From assembly GCF_002292295.1 (NCBI RefSeq), contig NZ_DBBS01000010.1, positions 62,001 through 126,000 of the forward strand: a DNA stretch of 64,000 nt, written 5' to 3'. Numbering within the stretch: position 1 is the stretch's first letter; each line of letters opens with the position of its first letter. Under the pieces are notes generated by a model. The model ran no database searches. It worked only from the letters and a program-made list of their open reading frames with translations, and was not told the origin of the DNA. The stretch comes from Sphingomonas sp. UBA978 (GTDB taxonomy: Bacteria > Pseudomonadota > Alphaproteobacteria > Sphingomonadales > Sphingomonadaceae). This document shows positions 38,720 to 47,732 of the stretch, piece by piece. A program made the translations under genes and the position numbers.

Positions 38720-40332
38720 CCGAGTTCAACAGGCGCGACGCCTTCGGGCTGGCGCTCGCCGGCGGCGCTGCGCTGATCCCCGGCGCGCCTGCGCAGGCCG
38801 CCGTCGCCGACAAGGGCTGCGTCCGCCCGTTCGACGCCAGCTGGCGCCGCGGCTTCGAGGGGCAGCGGATCGCCGACCTCGGCGACGGGCGCTTCCTCAA
38901 CCCGCTGATCGGCGGCGACCGGCCCGATCCCGCCATCCTCAAGGACGGCGCGGATTATTACATGACCTTCTCCAGCTTCGACAGCTACCCCGGGCTGACG
39001 ATCTGGCACAGCCGCGACCTCGTCAACTGGCGCCCGCGCACCGCCGCGCTGACCCGCAACATCGGCTCGGTCTGGGCGGTCAGCCTCGAAAAGCACGACG
39101 GCCGCTATTTCCTCTACATCCCGGTCAAGGCGAGCCCGAAGAACGACATCTTCGTCATCCACGCCGACCATATCGACGGCCCGTGGTCGGACCCGGTCAG
39201 CCTCGGCCTGCACAGCCATATCGATCCCTGCCACGCGGTCGGCGAGGACGGCTCGCGCTGGCTGTTCCTGTCGGGCGGCGACCGCATCCGCCTGTCCGAC
39301 GACGGGCTGAAGACGGTCGGCAAGGTCGAGCATGTCTACGATCCCTGGCGCTATCCCGACGACTGGGACGTCGAGGGGTTCAGCCCCGAAGGCCCCAAGA
39401 TCCACCGCCACGGCGGCTGGTTCTACATGATAACCGCGGTCGGCGGCACCGCCGGCCCGCCCACCGGCCATATGGTGATCGTCGCCCGCTCGCGCTCGAT
39501 CCATGGGCCGTGGGTCAACGATCCCGGCAACCCGATCGTCCGCACCGTCTCGAACGACGAGAAATGGTGGTCGCGCGGCCATGCCAGCCTGGTCGAGGCG
39601 CCGGACGGCAGCTGGTGGTCGGTCTATCACGGCTATGAGAACGGCTATTGGACGCTGGGGCGGCAGGTGCTGCTCGATCCCGTCCGCTGGACCGCGGACG
39701 GCTGGTTCCGGATGACCGGCGGCGACCTGTCGAAGCCATTGCCGAAACCGAAGGGCGGACAAAGCGGCGCCCACGGCCAGCCGCTCAGCGACGATTTCAC
39801 GCAGCCGCTCAAGCTCGGCGCCAAATGGAATTTCTTCCGCCCCGGCCCCGCCGAGCGCGATCGCATCCGGCTGGACAAGGGCGCGCTGGTCTTGAAGGCC
39901 AGCGGCAAGGCGCCGGTCGATTCCGCACCGCTGATGCTCATCGCCGGCGATCGGGCCTATGAATTCCAGTGCGATATCGAAATCGCGCCGGGCGGCACCG
40001 CCGGCCTCGTGCTGTTCTACGACGACAAGCTCTATTGCGGCCTCGGCTTCGACGAGACGCGCTTCGTCACGCACCAATATGGCATCGAACGCGGCCGTCC
40101 CGCCAACCCGCACGGCCGCCGCATGCTGATCCGCATCGCCAACAAACGGCATATCGTCGCGATCCACACCTCCGGCGACGGCGGCAGGACGTGGCAGCGC
40201 TTCGACCGCGGCATGGAAGTGTCGGGCTATCACCACAATGTCCGCGGCGGCTTCCTGATGCTGCGGCCCGGCCTCTATTCGGCCGGCACGGGCGAGGCGC
40301 GCTTCCGCGACTTCCGGTTCCGCGCGCTGTGA
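38716..40332 (+). CDS. Glycoside hydrolase family 43 enzyme with C-terminal concanavalin-like domain
   Basis: A 538-aa protein with a twin-arginine-type signal (NRRDAFGLALAGGAAL). The GH43 propeller (~45-345) has Asp in GGDRPDPAILKDG (base), Asp in SHIDPCHAVGEDG (pKa modulator) and Glu in FSPEGPKIHRHGGW (acid). The C-terminal ~190 residues (starting LSDDFTQPLKLGAKWNFF) form a beta-sandwich like the beta-xylosidase C-terminal domain: GGTAGLVLFYDDKLYCGLGF. This layout is typical of exo-acting beta-xylosidases/alpha-L-arabinofuranosidases. The start overlaps the previous stop (ATGA), and its own stop overlaps the GTG of the GH3 gene, so three hydrolases are translationally coupled. Confidence 0.9.
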   Translation: MTEFNRRDAFGLALAGGAALIPGAPAQAAVADKGCVRPFDASWRRGFEGQRIADLGDGRFLNPLIGGDRPDPAILKDGADYYMTFSSFDSYPGLTIWHSRDLVNWRPRTAALTRNIGSVWAVSLEKHDGRYFLYIPVKASPKNDIFVIHADHIDGPWSDPVSLGLHSHIDPCHAVGEDGSRWLFLSGGDRIRLSDDGLKTVGKVEHVYDPWRYPDDWDVEGFSPEGPKIHRHGGWFYMITAVGGTAGPPTGHMVIVARSRSIHGPWVNDPGNPIVRTVSNDEKWWSRGHASLVEAPDGSWWSVYHGYENGYWTLGRQVLLDPVRWTADGWFRMTGGDLSKPLPKPKGGQSGAHGQPLSDDFTQPLKLGAKWNFFRPGPAERDRIRLDKGALVLKASGKAPVDSAPLMLIAGDRAYEFQCDIEIAPGGTAGLVLFYDDKLYCGLGFDETRFVTHQYGIERGRPANPHGRRMLIRIANKRHIVAIHTSGDGGRTWQRFDRGMEVSGYHHNVRGGFLMLRPGLYSAGTGEARFRDFRFRAL

Positions 40333-42950
40333 GGCGGCTGGCATGTGCGCTGTTGCTCGCGGCGGCATCGGCGGCGGGCGTCGCGGCGCAGGACGCGCCC
40401 TGGCGCGACGCACGCCTGCCCGCGGAGCGACGCGCCGCCGATCTGGTGGCGCGGATGACGCTGGCGGAAAAGGCGGCGCAGCTGAAGGACAATGCCCCCG
40501 CCATCCCGCGGCTCGGCATCCCCGCCTATGCGTGGTGGAGCGAGGGGCTGCACGGCGTCGCGCGCGCCGGCAACGCCACCGTCTTCCCGCAGGCGATCGG
40601 GCTGGCGGCGACATGGGATGCGCCGCTCGTCCATCGCACCGCCGACATCATCGCCACCGAATTCCGCGCCAAATATCTCGCCGCCCGGCATCCGGACGGC
40701 AGTTCCGACCGCTATCGCGGGCTCACCGTCTGGTCCCCCAACGTCAACATCTTCCGCGACCCGCGCTGGGGGCGGGGGCAGGAGACGTTCGGCGAGGACC
40801 CCTATCTGACGTCGCGGCTCGGCGTGTCGTTCATCACCGGCCTGCAGGGCAGCGACCCCGCCCGGCCCAAGACGCTCGCGGTGGTCAAGCATTTCGCGGT
40901 TCACAGCGGGCCGGAGGCGGACCGCCATCGCGACGATATCCACCCGAGCGCGCACGATCTGGAGGATACCTATCTCCCCGCCTTCCGTGCGGCGGTGACC
41001 GAGGCGAAGGTACAGGGGCTGATGTGCGCCTATAACGCCGTGGACGGCGTGCCGGCCTGTGCCAGCCCGCTCATGCAGAGCCGGGTGCGCACGCAATGGG
41101 GCTTTGCCGGCCATATCGTGTCGGATTGCGCCGCGATCGCCGACCTGTTCCTGCCGACCTCGCACGCCTGGGTGCCGACGCCGGAGCGCGCGGTCGCCGC
41201 CGCGGTCACCGCGGGCACCGACCTGATCTGCGCCGAATTCAGCCGCGACAAGGGCGCCGACCCGCAGGTCGTCGTCAATGCGGTCGAGCAGGGAATGCTC
41301 GACCCCGCCACGCTCGACCGCGCGGTGACGCGCCTGTTCGAGGCGCGCATCCGTCTCGGCCTGCTCGACGGCGGTCGCTTCGGCACGATCGTCGCGACCG
41401 ACTTCGATACCCCCGCGCATCGCGCCGCCGCGCTCGATGCGGCGCGCAAGTCGCTGGTGCTGCTCAAGAACGACGGCCTGCTGCCGATCAAGGGCACGCC
41501 CCGCCGCATCGCCGTCATCGGTCCCAACGCCGATTCCACCGATGCGCTGGTCGGCAATTACAACGGCACGCCCTCCGAACCGGTGACCGTCGTCGCCGGG
41601 CTGCGCCGTCGCTATCCCGATGCGCGGGTTCAGGTCGTCGAGGGCACCGGCCTGATCGGTGCGCCGCTCAAGGCGATTCCCGCCGGGGCGCTGTGCGTCG
41701 ATCGCGCCTGCACCACCCGCGGCCTGCGCGTCGAGGAATTCGCCGGCACCGCGCTGGCGGGCCGGGCGGTACGGACCGAAACCACGCCCGCCGTCCGCTT
41801 CGGCTGGGGCCGGCCCGAACGGCGCGAGCGCGCCAGTTCGATCCGCTGGACCGGCTTCCTGACCGCGGACGAAACCGGCCCCTACCGCTTCCGCCTCGAC
41901 GGCGACGGCGGCTATCGCATCCGCGTCGACGGCCGCACCGTCGTCGATGCATGGGATGCGGCCGACCCCGCGTCGATCGCGGACGGCGAGATCACGCTCA
42001 CCGCCGGCCAGCGCTATCCGATCGTCGTCGAGGCGATCCAGACCGGCCCGCGCGGCGACCAGAGCCTGAGCTGGAGCAATTTCGGCGCGCGGGGCGAAGC
42101 GGCGGTCGCCGCGGCGCGCGATGCCGACCTCGTCGTGTTCGTCGCCGGCCTGACCGCCCGGCTGGAGGGCGAGGAGATGCGCGTCCGCGCACCGGGCTTC
42201 GCCGGGGGCGATCGCACCAGTCTCGACCTGCCCGCGCCGCAGCAGGATCTGCTCGAACGGGTGCAGGCGACGGGCAAGCCGCTCGTGCTCGTCCTGATGA
42301 ACGGCAGCGCGCTCGGTGTCACATGGGCCGACCGCCACGTCCCCGCGATCGTCGAGGCCTGGTATCCGGGCGGCGAGGGCGGGCAGGCGGTGGCGGAGCT
42401 GATCGCCGGCGACTTCAGCCCCGCCGGCCGGTTGCCGGTGACCTTCTACCGCGACGCCGGGCAGCTGCCGCCGTTCAAGGACTATGCGATGGCGGGCCGG
42501 ACCTATCGCTATTTCGCCGGCGATCCCCTGTACCGCTTCGGTCACGGGCTCAGCTACACGCGCTTCGCTTATGGCACGCCGCGGCTCGCCCGGTCGCGGA
42601 TCCGTGCCGGCGAGACGGCGACGCTCACCGTCCGCGTCACCAACGCCGGCGCGGTCGCCGGCGACGAGGTCGTCCAGCTCTACGGGTCGCAGGCCGCGCC
42701 CGGCGCACCGCTGCGCGCGCTCATGGGCTTCCAGCGCATCCACCTGAAGCCGGGCGAGAGCCGGGACGTGGCGCTGTCCATCGATCCGCGGGCGATGAGC
42801 ATCGTCGATCCGGCGGGCCGTCGCCGCGTCGCGCCCGGCGTCGTCGACCTGTGGATCGGCGGCGGTCAGCCGCCCGCGGCGGGCGCAGGCAAGGCCGCAC
42901 CCGGCGCGGCCGCGCGCCTGACGATCGCCGGCACGCGGGCTTTGGACTGA
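40329..42950 (+). CDS. Glycoside hydrolase family 3 enzyme with inserted PA14 domain
   Basis: An 873-aa protein. GTG 40329 overlaps the GH43 stop and gives a Sec signal (RRLACALLLAAASAAGVAA). The N-terminal barrel (~30-330) has AYAWWSEGLHGVAR, WSPNVNIFRDPRWGRGQET, the KHFAVHSGPE motif and nucleophile Asp in GHIVSDCAAI. The C-terminal sandwich begins ARKSLVLLKNDGLLP and is interrupted by a PA14 domain (~455-600: VEEFAGTALAG, GFLTADETGPYRFRLDGDGG, GQRYPIVVEA). It resumes with VFVAGLTARLEGEEM, and a fibronectin-III-like domain closes the protein. The WGRGQETFGEDP motif is common in xylosidase/arabinosidase-type GH3 enzymes. It probably removes terminal xylose, arabinose or glucose in the periplasm. 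Confidence 0.9.
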   Translation: MRRLACALLLAAASAAGVAAQDAPWRDARLPAERRAADLVARMTLAEKAAQLKDNAPAIPRLGIPAYAWWSEGLHGVARAGNATVFPQAIGLAATWDAPLVHRTADIIATEFRAKYLAARHPDGSSDRYRGLTVWSPNVNIFRDPRWGRGQETFGEDPYLTSRLGVSFITGLQGSDPARPKTLAVVKHFAVHSGPEADRHRDDIHPSAHDLEDTYLPAFRAAVTEAKVQGLMCAYNAVDGVPACASPLMQSRVRTQWGFAGHIVSDCAAIADLFLPTSHAWVPTPERAVAAAVTAGTDLICAEFSRDKGADPQVVVNAVEQGMLDPATLDRAVTRLFEARIRLGLLDGGRFGTIVATDFDTPAHRAAALDAARKSLVLLKNDGLLPIKGTPRRIAVIGPNADSTDALVGNYNGTPSEPVTVVAGLRRRYPDARVQVVEGTGLIGAPLKAIPAGALCVDRACTTRGLRVEEFAGTALAGRAVRTETTPAVRFGWGRPERRERASSIRWTGFLTADETGPYRFRLDGDGGYRIRVDGRTVVDAWDAADPASIADGEITLTAGQRYPIVVEAIQTGPRGDQSLSWSNFGARGEAAVAAARDADLVVFVAGLTARLEGEEMRVRAPGFAGGDRTSLDLPAPQQDLLERVQATGKPLVLVLMNGSALGVTWADRHVPAIVEAWYPGGEGGQAVAELIAGDFSPAGRLPVTFYRDAGQLPPFKDYAMAGRTYRYFAGDPLYRFGHGLSYTRFAYGTPRLARSRIRAGETATLTVRVTNAGAVAGDEVVQLYGSQAAPGAPLRALMGFQRIHLKPGESRDVALSIDPRAMSIVDPAGRRRVAPGVVDLWIGGGQPPAAGAGKAAPGAAARLTIAGTRALD

Positions 42951-42984
42951 CCGGCCGGCACGGCCGCAGAGAGGATATCGTCCC

Positions 42985-43800
42985 ATGATCCGTTTTCTTG
43001 CTCTGCTCGCATGGGCGACCGCCGGCGCGGCGTCCGCGCAGATGACGCCGCCGCCCGGCAGCCCGCCGGTGCGCCGGATCGAACCGTCGAAGGTCATCCT
43101 CGTCGGCGATTCGACCACGGCCGTGATCGGCGGCTGGGGGCCTGCCTTCTGTGCCGATCACGTCACCTCGTTCCTTGCCTGCATCAACCTCGCGCGCGGC
43201 GGGCGCAGCTCGGGCAATTACCGGTGGGAAGGGTCGTGGGACGTCGCGCGGAACGAAATGCGCGTGCCGGGCTATCGTACGGTCTGGGTGTTGATCCAGT
43301 TCGGCCACAACGACCAGCCGGGTAAGCCCGGCCGCTCGACCGACCTTGCGACCGGCTTCCCCGAAAACCTGCGCCGCTACGTGCGCGAGGCGCGCGCGCT
43401 CGGTGCGAAGCCGATCCTCGTGACGCCGCTGACCCGGCGCATCTTCGCCGACGGCCGGCTGGTCGACGATCTCGCGCCCTGGGCCGCCGCGACCCGGCAG
43501 GTCGCCGCCGAGCTCAAGGTGCCGCTGCTCGACCTCCATGCCGACAGCGCCGCGATCGTCCAGGCGATGGGGCCGGCGGCATCGCAGATGTTCGCGCAAT
43601 TGCCCGCCGGATCGCAGCCGCTCGCACCCGCCGCCACGCCGCCGGCGGCGACAGAGGTGCAGGTGCAGCCGCTCGCGGTGCCGAAACTGTCCTTCGACAA
43701 CACCCACCTCGGCAAACAGGGCGCCGCCTTCTTCGCGACGATCGTGACGAAGGAACTGGCGGACGCGGTGCCCGACATGCGCCCGCTGCTGGTTCCATGA
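42985..43800 (+). CDS. Rhamnogalacturonan acetylesterase-like SGNH hydrolase (CE12)
   Basis: A 271-aa protein with a Sec signal peptide (MIRFLALLAWATAGAASA). The SGNH blocks are ILVGDSTTAVIGGWG (Ser43 in GDST), NLARGGRSSGNYRWEG, IQFGHNDQPG (oxyanion Asn), and the catalytic pair in SFDNTHLGKQGA (Asp and His). This order and the GDST/FGHND/DNTHL motifs fit CE12, which deacetylates rhamnogalacturonan I and other pectins. An Ala/Pro-rich insert (~205-228) lies between block III and the DxxH motif. A GAGAGGA ribosome site precedes the ATG, and the stop overlaps the GH95 gene by ATGA. Confidence 0.9.
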   Translation: MIRFLALLAWATAGAASAQMTPPPGSPPVRRIEPSKVILVGDSTTAVIGGWGPAFCADHVTSFLACINLARGGRSSGNYRWEGSWDVARNEMRVPGYRTVWVLIQFGHNDQPGKPGRSTDLATGFPENLRRYVREARALGAKPILVTPLTRRIFADGRLVDDLAPWAAATRQVAAELKVPLLDLHADSAAIVQAMGPAASQMFAQLPAGSQPLAPAATPPAATEVQVQPLAVPKLSFDNTHLGKQGAAFFATIVTKELADAVPDMRPLLVP

Positions 43801-46259
43801 AGGACAAAATGATGACGCGAGACACAGGACCGGGCATCAGCCGCCGCGACGCGATCGCGGGTCTGTCGGCGGGCGCCACGCTCGCCGTCCCCGCCGCCAC
43901 CGCCGCGGCTGCCGCCGCGCGGCCCGCGGCGAGCGATCCCGCCTCGACCATCCTGTGGTATGCGCAGCCGGCTGCCAGCTGGGTCGAGGCGCTGCCCGTC
44001 GGCAATGGCCGGATCGGCGCGATGGTCCATGGCGGTATCGACCACGAATATATCCAGCTCAACGAGGATACCTTGTGGGCGGGCGGGCCGTATGCGCCCG
44101 CCAGTCCGGACGCGCTCGCGGCCCTGCCCGAGGTGCGGCGGCTGGTCTTCGCCGGCGAATTTGCCAGGGCGCAGGCGCTGGTCGGCGAGGCGGTGATGGC
44201 GCGCCCGCTCCGGCAGATGCCCTATGGCACCATCGGCACGCTCGTGATCGACCGCGCCGGTGCGCCCGCGGCCGCCGCGCCTGCCCCTGCGCCCAAGGGA
44301 TTGCGGAGCGAGGTCACCCCCGCCGAACCCTCCCGCCCCGTCGCCGGCTATCGCCGCGAACTCGACCTCGACACCGCGATCGCCAGCACCCGCTGGTCGG
44401 CGGGCGGCGTCGCGTACCGGCGCGAGGTGATCGCCTCGCCGACCGATCAGGTCATCGCCATCCGGCTGACCGCCGCGCCCGGCGGCACGATCGACGTCGA
44501 CCTGTCGCTGACGACGCCGGTCAAGCAGGCGCAGGTGACGGCCGGCCGCGGCGATGGCGAGATCCTTCTGTCCGGCCGCAACGAGGCGGCGCACGGCATC
44601 CCCGGCGCGCTGCGCTACGAGGCGCGGGTCCGCGTGTCCGCGAGCGGTGGGCAGGTGCGGCGCGACGGCGGGCGCCTCGTCGTGCGCGGCGCGCGCGAAC
44701 TCGTCGTCCTCGTCGCGATGGCGACCAGCTATCGCCGCTTCGACGACGTCGGCGGCGATCCGACCGCGATCACCTGCGGCCAGATCGATGCCGCCGCCCG
44801 GCGCGGCTATCGCCGCATCGCGCACGACACGACTGCGGCGCATCGCACGCTGTTCCGCCGCGTCTCGCTCGATCTCGGCCGCGGCGCGGCGGCGCAGCTG
44901 CCGACCGACCACCGCATCCGTGGCGGCGAGACGAGCGACGATCCCTCGCTCGCCACGCTCTACTTCAATTATGCGCGCTACATGCTCATCGCCTGTTCGC
45001 GCCCGGGCAGCCAGCCGGCCAATCTGCAGGGCATCTGGAACGACAGCACCAACCCGCCCTGGGGCGGCAAATACACGATCAATATTAATACCCAGATGAA
45101 CTATTGGCCGGCCGAACCGGCCAACCTGCCCGAATGCGTTGAGCCGCTCGTCGCGATGGTGCGCGACCTCGCCGTCACCGGCGCGCGCACCGCCCGCGTC
45201 ATGTACGGCGCGCGCGGCTGGGTCTGCCATCACAACACCGATCTGTGGCGGGCGACGGCGCCGATCGACGGCCCTGCGTTCGGCATGTGGCCGACGGGCG
45301 GGGCGTGGCTGTGCACGCATCTGTGGGACCATTACGACTATGGCTGCGACACGGCCTTCCTCGCCTCGGTCTATCCGCTGATCCGCGATGCCGCGCTGTT
45401 CTTCGTCGACACGTTGCAGCAGGACCCGAACACCGGTTTTCTGGTGACCAACCCGTCGCTGTCGCCCGAGAACAACCATGGCCACGGCTCATCGATCTGT
45501 GCCGGCCCGACGATGGACATGGCGATCCTGCGCGACCTGTTCGGTCAGGCGGCGGAGGCGGCGACGATCCTCGGCCGCGACCCCGATCTCGCGCGGCAGT
45601 TCCTCGCCACGCGCGACCGGCTGGCGCCGTACCGGATCGGCGGGCAGGGGCAGCTGCAGGAATGGCAGGCCGACTGGGACGCGGGTGCGAACGACCTCCA
45701 CCACCGTCACGTCAGCCACCTCTACGGCGTCTTCCCGGGGCATCAGATCGATACGGTCGCGACGCCCGCGCTCGCCGCCGCCGCGCGCCGCTCGCTCGAC
45801 ACCCGCGGCGACGAGGCGACGGGCTGGGCAACCGCCTGGCGCGTCGCGCTCTGGGCCCGCCTCCGCGACGGCAACCGCGCCCACCGCATCATGCAATACT
45901 TGATTGGTCACAAGCGCACCTACCCCAACCTCTTCGACGCCCACCCCCCGTTCCAGATCGACGGCAATTTCGGGGGTGCCGCGGCCATCGCCGAGATGCT
46001 GGTGAGCAGCCGCCGGGACGAGATAGCGTTGCTGCCCGCGCTGCCCGATGCATGGCCGACGGGGCAGGTTACCGGCCTGCGCGCGCGTGGCGGGCATACA
46101 GTCGCTCTGTCCTGGGCCGGCGGCCGGCTGGTGTCGGCGACGATCACCCCGACCCATGACGGAACGGTCGCCATTCGTCTGGGCAGCCTGGTGCGAACCG
46201 TACTGATGACGGCGCGCCGGCCCGTCCGGTTAACCGGGCCGACTCTGTCGATAGCCTGA
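43797..46259 (+). CDS. Glycoside hydrolase family 95 (alpha-L-fucosidase/galactosidase-like)
   Basis: An 820-aa protein with a twin-arginine-type signal (SRRDAIAGLSAGATLAVPAA). GH95 features run from the N-terminal beta domain (WVEALPVGNGRIGAMVHGG, IQLNEDTLWAGGP) to the (alpha/alpha)6 barrel: GSQPANLQGIWNDSTNPPWG, NINTQMNYWPAEPANLPEC, HHNTDLWRATAP, NPSLSPENNH and HRHVSHLYGVFPG. The Asn/Asp and Glu residues used for catalysis in this family lie in these conserved segments. GH95 inverting enzymes release alpha-1,2-L-fucose or alpha-L-galactose, both found on pectic rhamnogalacturonan II side chains and xyloglucan. The start overlaps the CE12 stop; ATGs at 43809/43812 are alternatives. It is the last gene of the pectin cluster. 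Confidence 0.92.
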   Translation: MKDKMMTRDTGPGISRRDAIAGLSAGATLAVPAATAAAAAARPAASDPASTILWYAQPAASWVEALPVGNGRIGAMVHGGIDHEYIQLNEDTLWAGGPYAPASPDALAALPEVRRLVFAGEFARAQALVGEAVMARPLRQMPYGTIGTLVIDRAGAPAAAAPAPAPKGLRSEVTPAEPSRPVAGYRRELDLDTAIASTRWSAGGVAYRREVIASPTDQVIAIRLTAAPGGTIDVDLSLTTPVKQAQVTAGRGDGEILLSGRNEAAHGIPGALRYEARVRVSASGGQVRRDGGRLVVRGARELVVLVAMATSYRRFDDVGGDPTAITCGQIDAAARRGYRRIAHDTTAAHRTLFRRVSLDLGRGAAAQLPTDHRIRGGETSDDPSLATLYFNYARYMLIACSRPGSQPANLQGIWNDSTNPPWGGKYTININTQMNYWPAEPANLPECVEPLVAMVRDLAVTGARTARVMYGARGWVCHHNTDLWRATAPIDGPAFGMWPTGGAWLCTHLWDHYDYGCDTAFLASVYPLIRDAALFFVDTLQQDPNTGFLVTNPSLSPENNHGHGSSICAGPTMDMAILRDLFGQAAEAATILGRDPDLARQFLATRDRLAPYRIGGQGQLQEWQADWDAGANDLHHRHVSHLYGVFPGHQIDTVATPALAAAARRSLDTRGDEATGWATAWRVALWARLRDGNRAHRIMQYLIGHKRTYPNLFDAHPPFQIDGNFGGAAAIAEMLVSSRRDEIALLPALPDAWPTGQVTGLRARGGHTVALSWAGGRLVSATITPTHDGTVAIRLGSLVRTVLMTARRPVRLTGPTLSIA

Positions 46260-46325
46260 GGCGAATTGTCGGTCGGCGCTACGATGGAGCGGCATGCGGA
46301 TTCGCGTCATGGCCGGCGCGTACCG

Positions 46326-47720
46326 TCAGGTGCTCCATTCCCCGCCCAGCGCGCGGAACAGGTCGACCTGCGCGTCGGCGATCTGCGCGTCCGCCAGCGC
46401 CAGCGTCGCCTCCGTGTCCGCCAGCGTGCGTTCAGCGTCGAGCGCGACGAGGCTGTCGATCTGGCCTTCGCGCTGCTGCGCACGGGTGATGCGCGCGGCG
46501 GCGGCGGCCTGGTCGCGCGCGGATTGCAGCGCGGTGCGGCGCTGGAGCGCGTTGGCATAAGCGGAGAGCGCGGTTTCGCTCTCCTCCAGCGCCTGCAGCA
46601 CGGTGCCATCGAAGGTCGCGAGTGCGGCCTGCGTGTCCGCCTCCGCCCCGGCGATCCGCGCGCGCGCCTTGGTCGGGTTGGCGTTCCAGCTGATGAGCGG
46701 TCCGAGCAGCCAGCGCAGCGGCCCGCCGCCGAACAGGTCGCCGAGGCCGGTGCTGGTCTGGCCGATCGATCCGCCGAGGCTGATCTTCGGGTATAGGTCC
46801 GCGGTCGCGACGCCGATCCGCGCGGTCGCGGCGGCGAGGCGGCGTTCGGCGGCGCGCACGTCGGGGCGGCGGGCGAGCAGGCCGGCACCGTCGCCGATCG
46901 GGATCGGACGGTCGAGCCGCAGCGTCGTCGTGCGTTCGGCGGCGATCGGCGGCAACGCCGCGGGCGCGCGGCCGGTGAGCGTGGCGAGGCGGAACAGCGC
47001 CGCCTGCCGCTGCGCCCGGATCGCCGGAATGTCGGCGCGGCGCTGGTCGCGCAACGCGGCGATGCGCGCGGTGTCGAGCGGGGTGGTGAGGCCGACGTCG
47101 GCCCGGTGCGCCGTCACGGTCAACGATCGGTCGATCAGCGCGACGATGCGTTCGGCGACGGCGATCCGCTCCGCAGCGGAAGCGGCGTCGGCATAGGCGC
47201 GCGCGGTTTCGGCGGCGATCGAGACGCGCACCGCGTCGAGATCGGCCTGCGCCGCGCCGACGTCGCCGCGCGCCGCCTCGACGTTGCGGCTGATGCGGCC
47301 GAACAGGTCGACTTCATAGGAGACGGTGAGGCCGCCATCGATCCGCCAGCCCTCGCGATCGACGCCGGGGACGGTCTGGATCGCGGCGACGCGGCCGTAA
47401 TTGCCGCTGGCGCTGACCTCGCCCTGCGGCTGGCGGTCGCCGCGGACCTCACGCAGCGCGGCGCGCGCCCGGGCGAGGCGGGCGGCGGCGACGCGCAGGT
47501 CGGTGTTGGCCGCGAGCGCGTCGGTGACGAGGCCGTCGAGCACGGGATCGTCGTACAATTGCCACCAGCGGGCCGCCACGGGGGCCGTGGGATCGACCGC
47601 GATGCTGGTCGAGAGGAACGGCCCGGCGGCGGCAGACGGCGTCGGCGGGGCGACATAATCGGGTCCGGTCGCGCAGGCGGCCAGGGCGAGCGCGGAGACG
47701 GTGGCAAGGATGGCACGCAT
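46326..47720 (-). CDS. RND efflux outer-membrane lipoprotein (OprM/NodT family)
   Basis: A 464-aa TolC-like channel protein with a lipoprotein signal: ILATVSALALAAC with lipobox LAAC and Cys16. Two repeated OEP halves follow: WWQLYDDPVLDGLVTDALAAN, ISRNVEAARGDVGAAQADLD, then GLLARRPDVRAAERRLAAAT, ATADLYPKISLGGSIG. The LLARRPDVRAAE motif is typical of the NodT/OprM group. It forms the trimeric exit duct of the tripartite pump with the two proteins encoded just upstream. It starts 12 bp after the RND gene on the same strand and is the last gene of the operon. Confidence 0.94.
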   Translation of the reverse strand: MRAILATVSALALAACATGPDYVAPPTPSAAAGPFLSTSIAVDPTAPVAARWWQLYDDPVLDGLVTDALAANTDLRVAAARLARARAALREVRGDRQPQGEVSASGNYGRVAAIQTVPGVDREGWRIDGGLTVSYEVDLFGRISRNVEAARGDVGAAQADLDAVRVSIAAETARAYADAASAAERIAVAERIVALIDRSLTVTAHRADVGLTTPLDTARIAALRDQRRADIPAIRAQRQAALFRLATLTGRAPAALPPIAAERTTTLRLDRPIPIGDGAGLLARRPDVRAAERRLAAATARIGVATADLYPKISLGGSIGQTSTGLGDLFGGGPLRWLLGPLISWNANPTKARARIAGAEADTQAALATFDGTVLQALEESETALSAYANALQRRTALQSARDQAAAAARITRAQQREGQIDSLVALDAERTLADTEATLALADAQIADAQVDLFRALGGEWST

Positions 47721-47732
47721 ATCAGAAGCTCC

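Noticed and set aside
40275..43118. 947-codon minus-strand frame opposite the GH3 gene
   Set aside because: Same antisense artefact; the composition is that of reversed GH3 codons.
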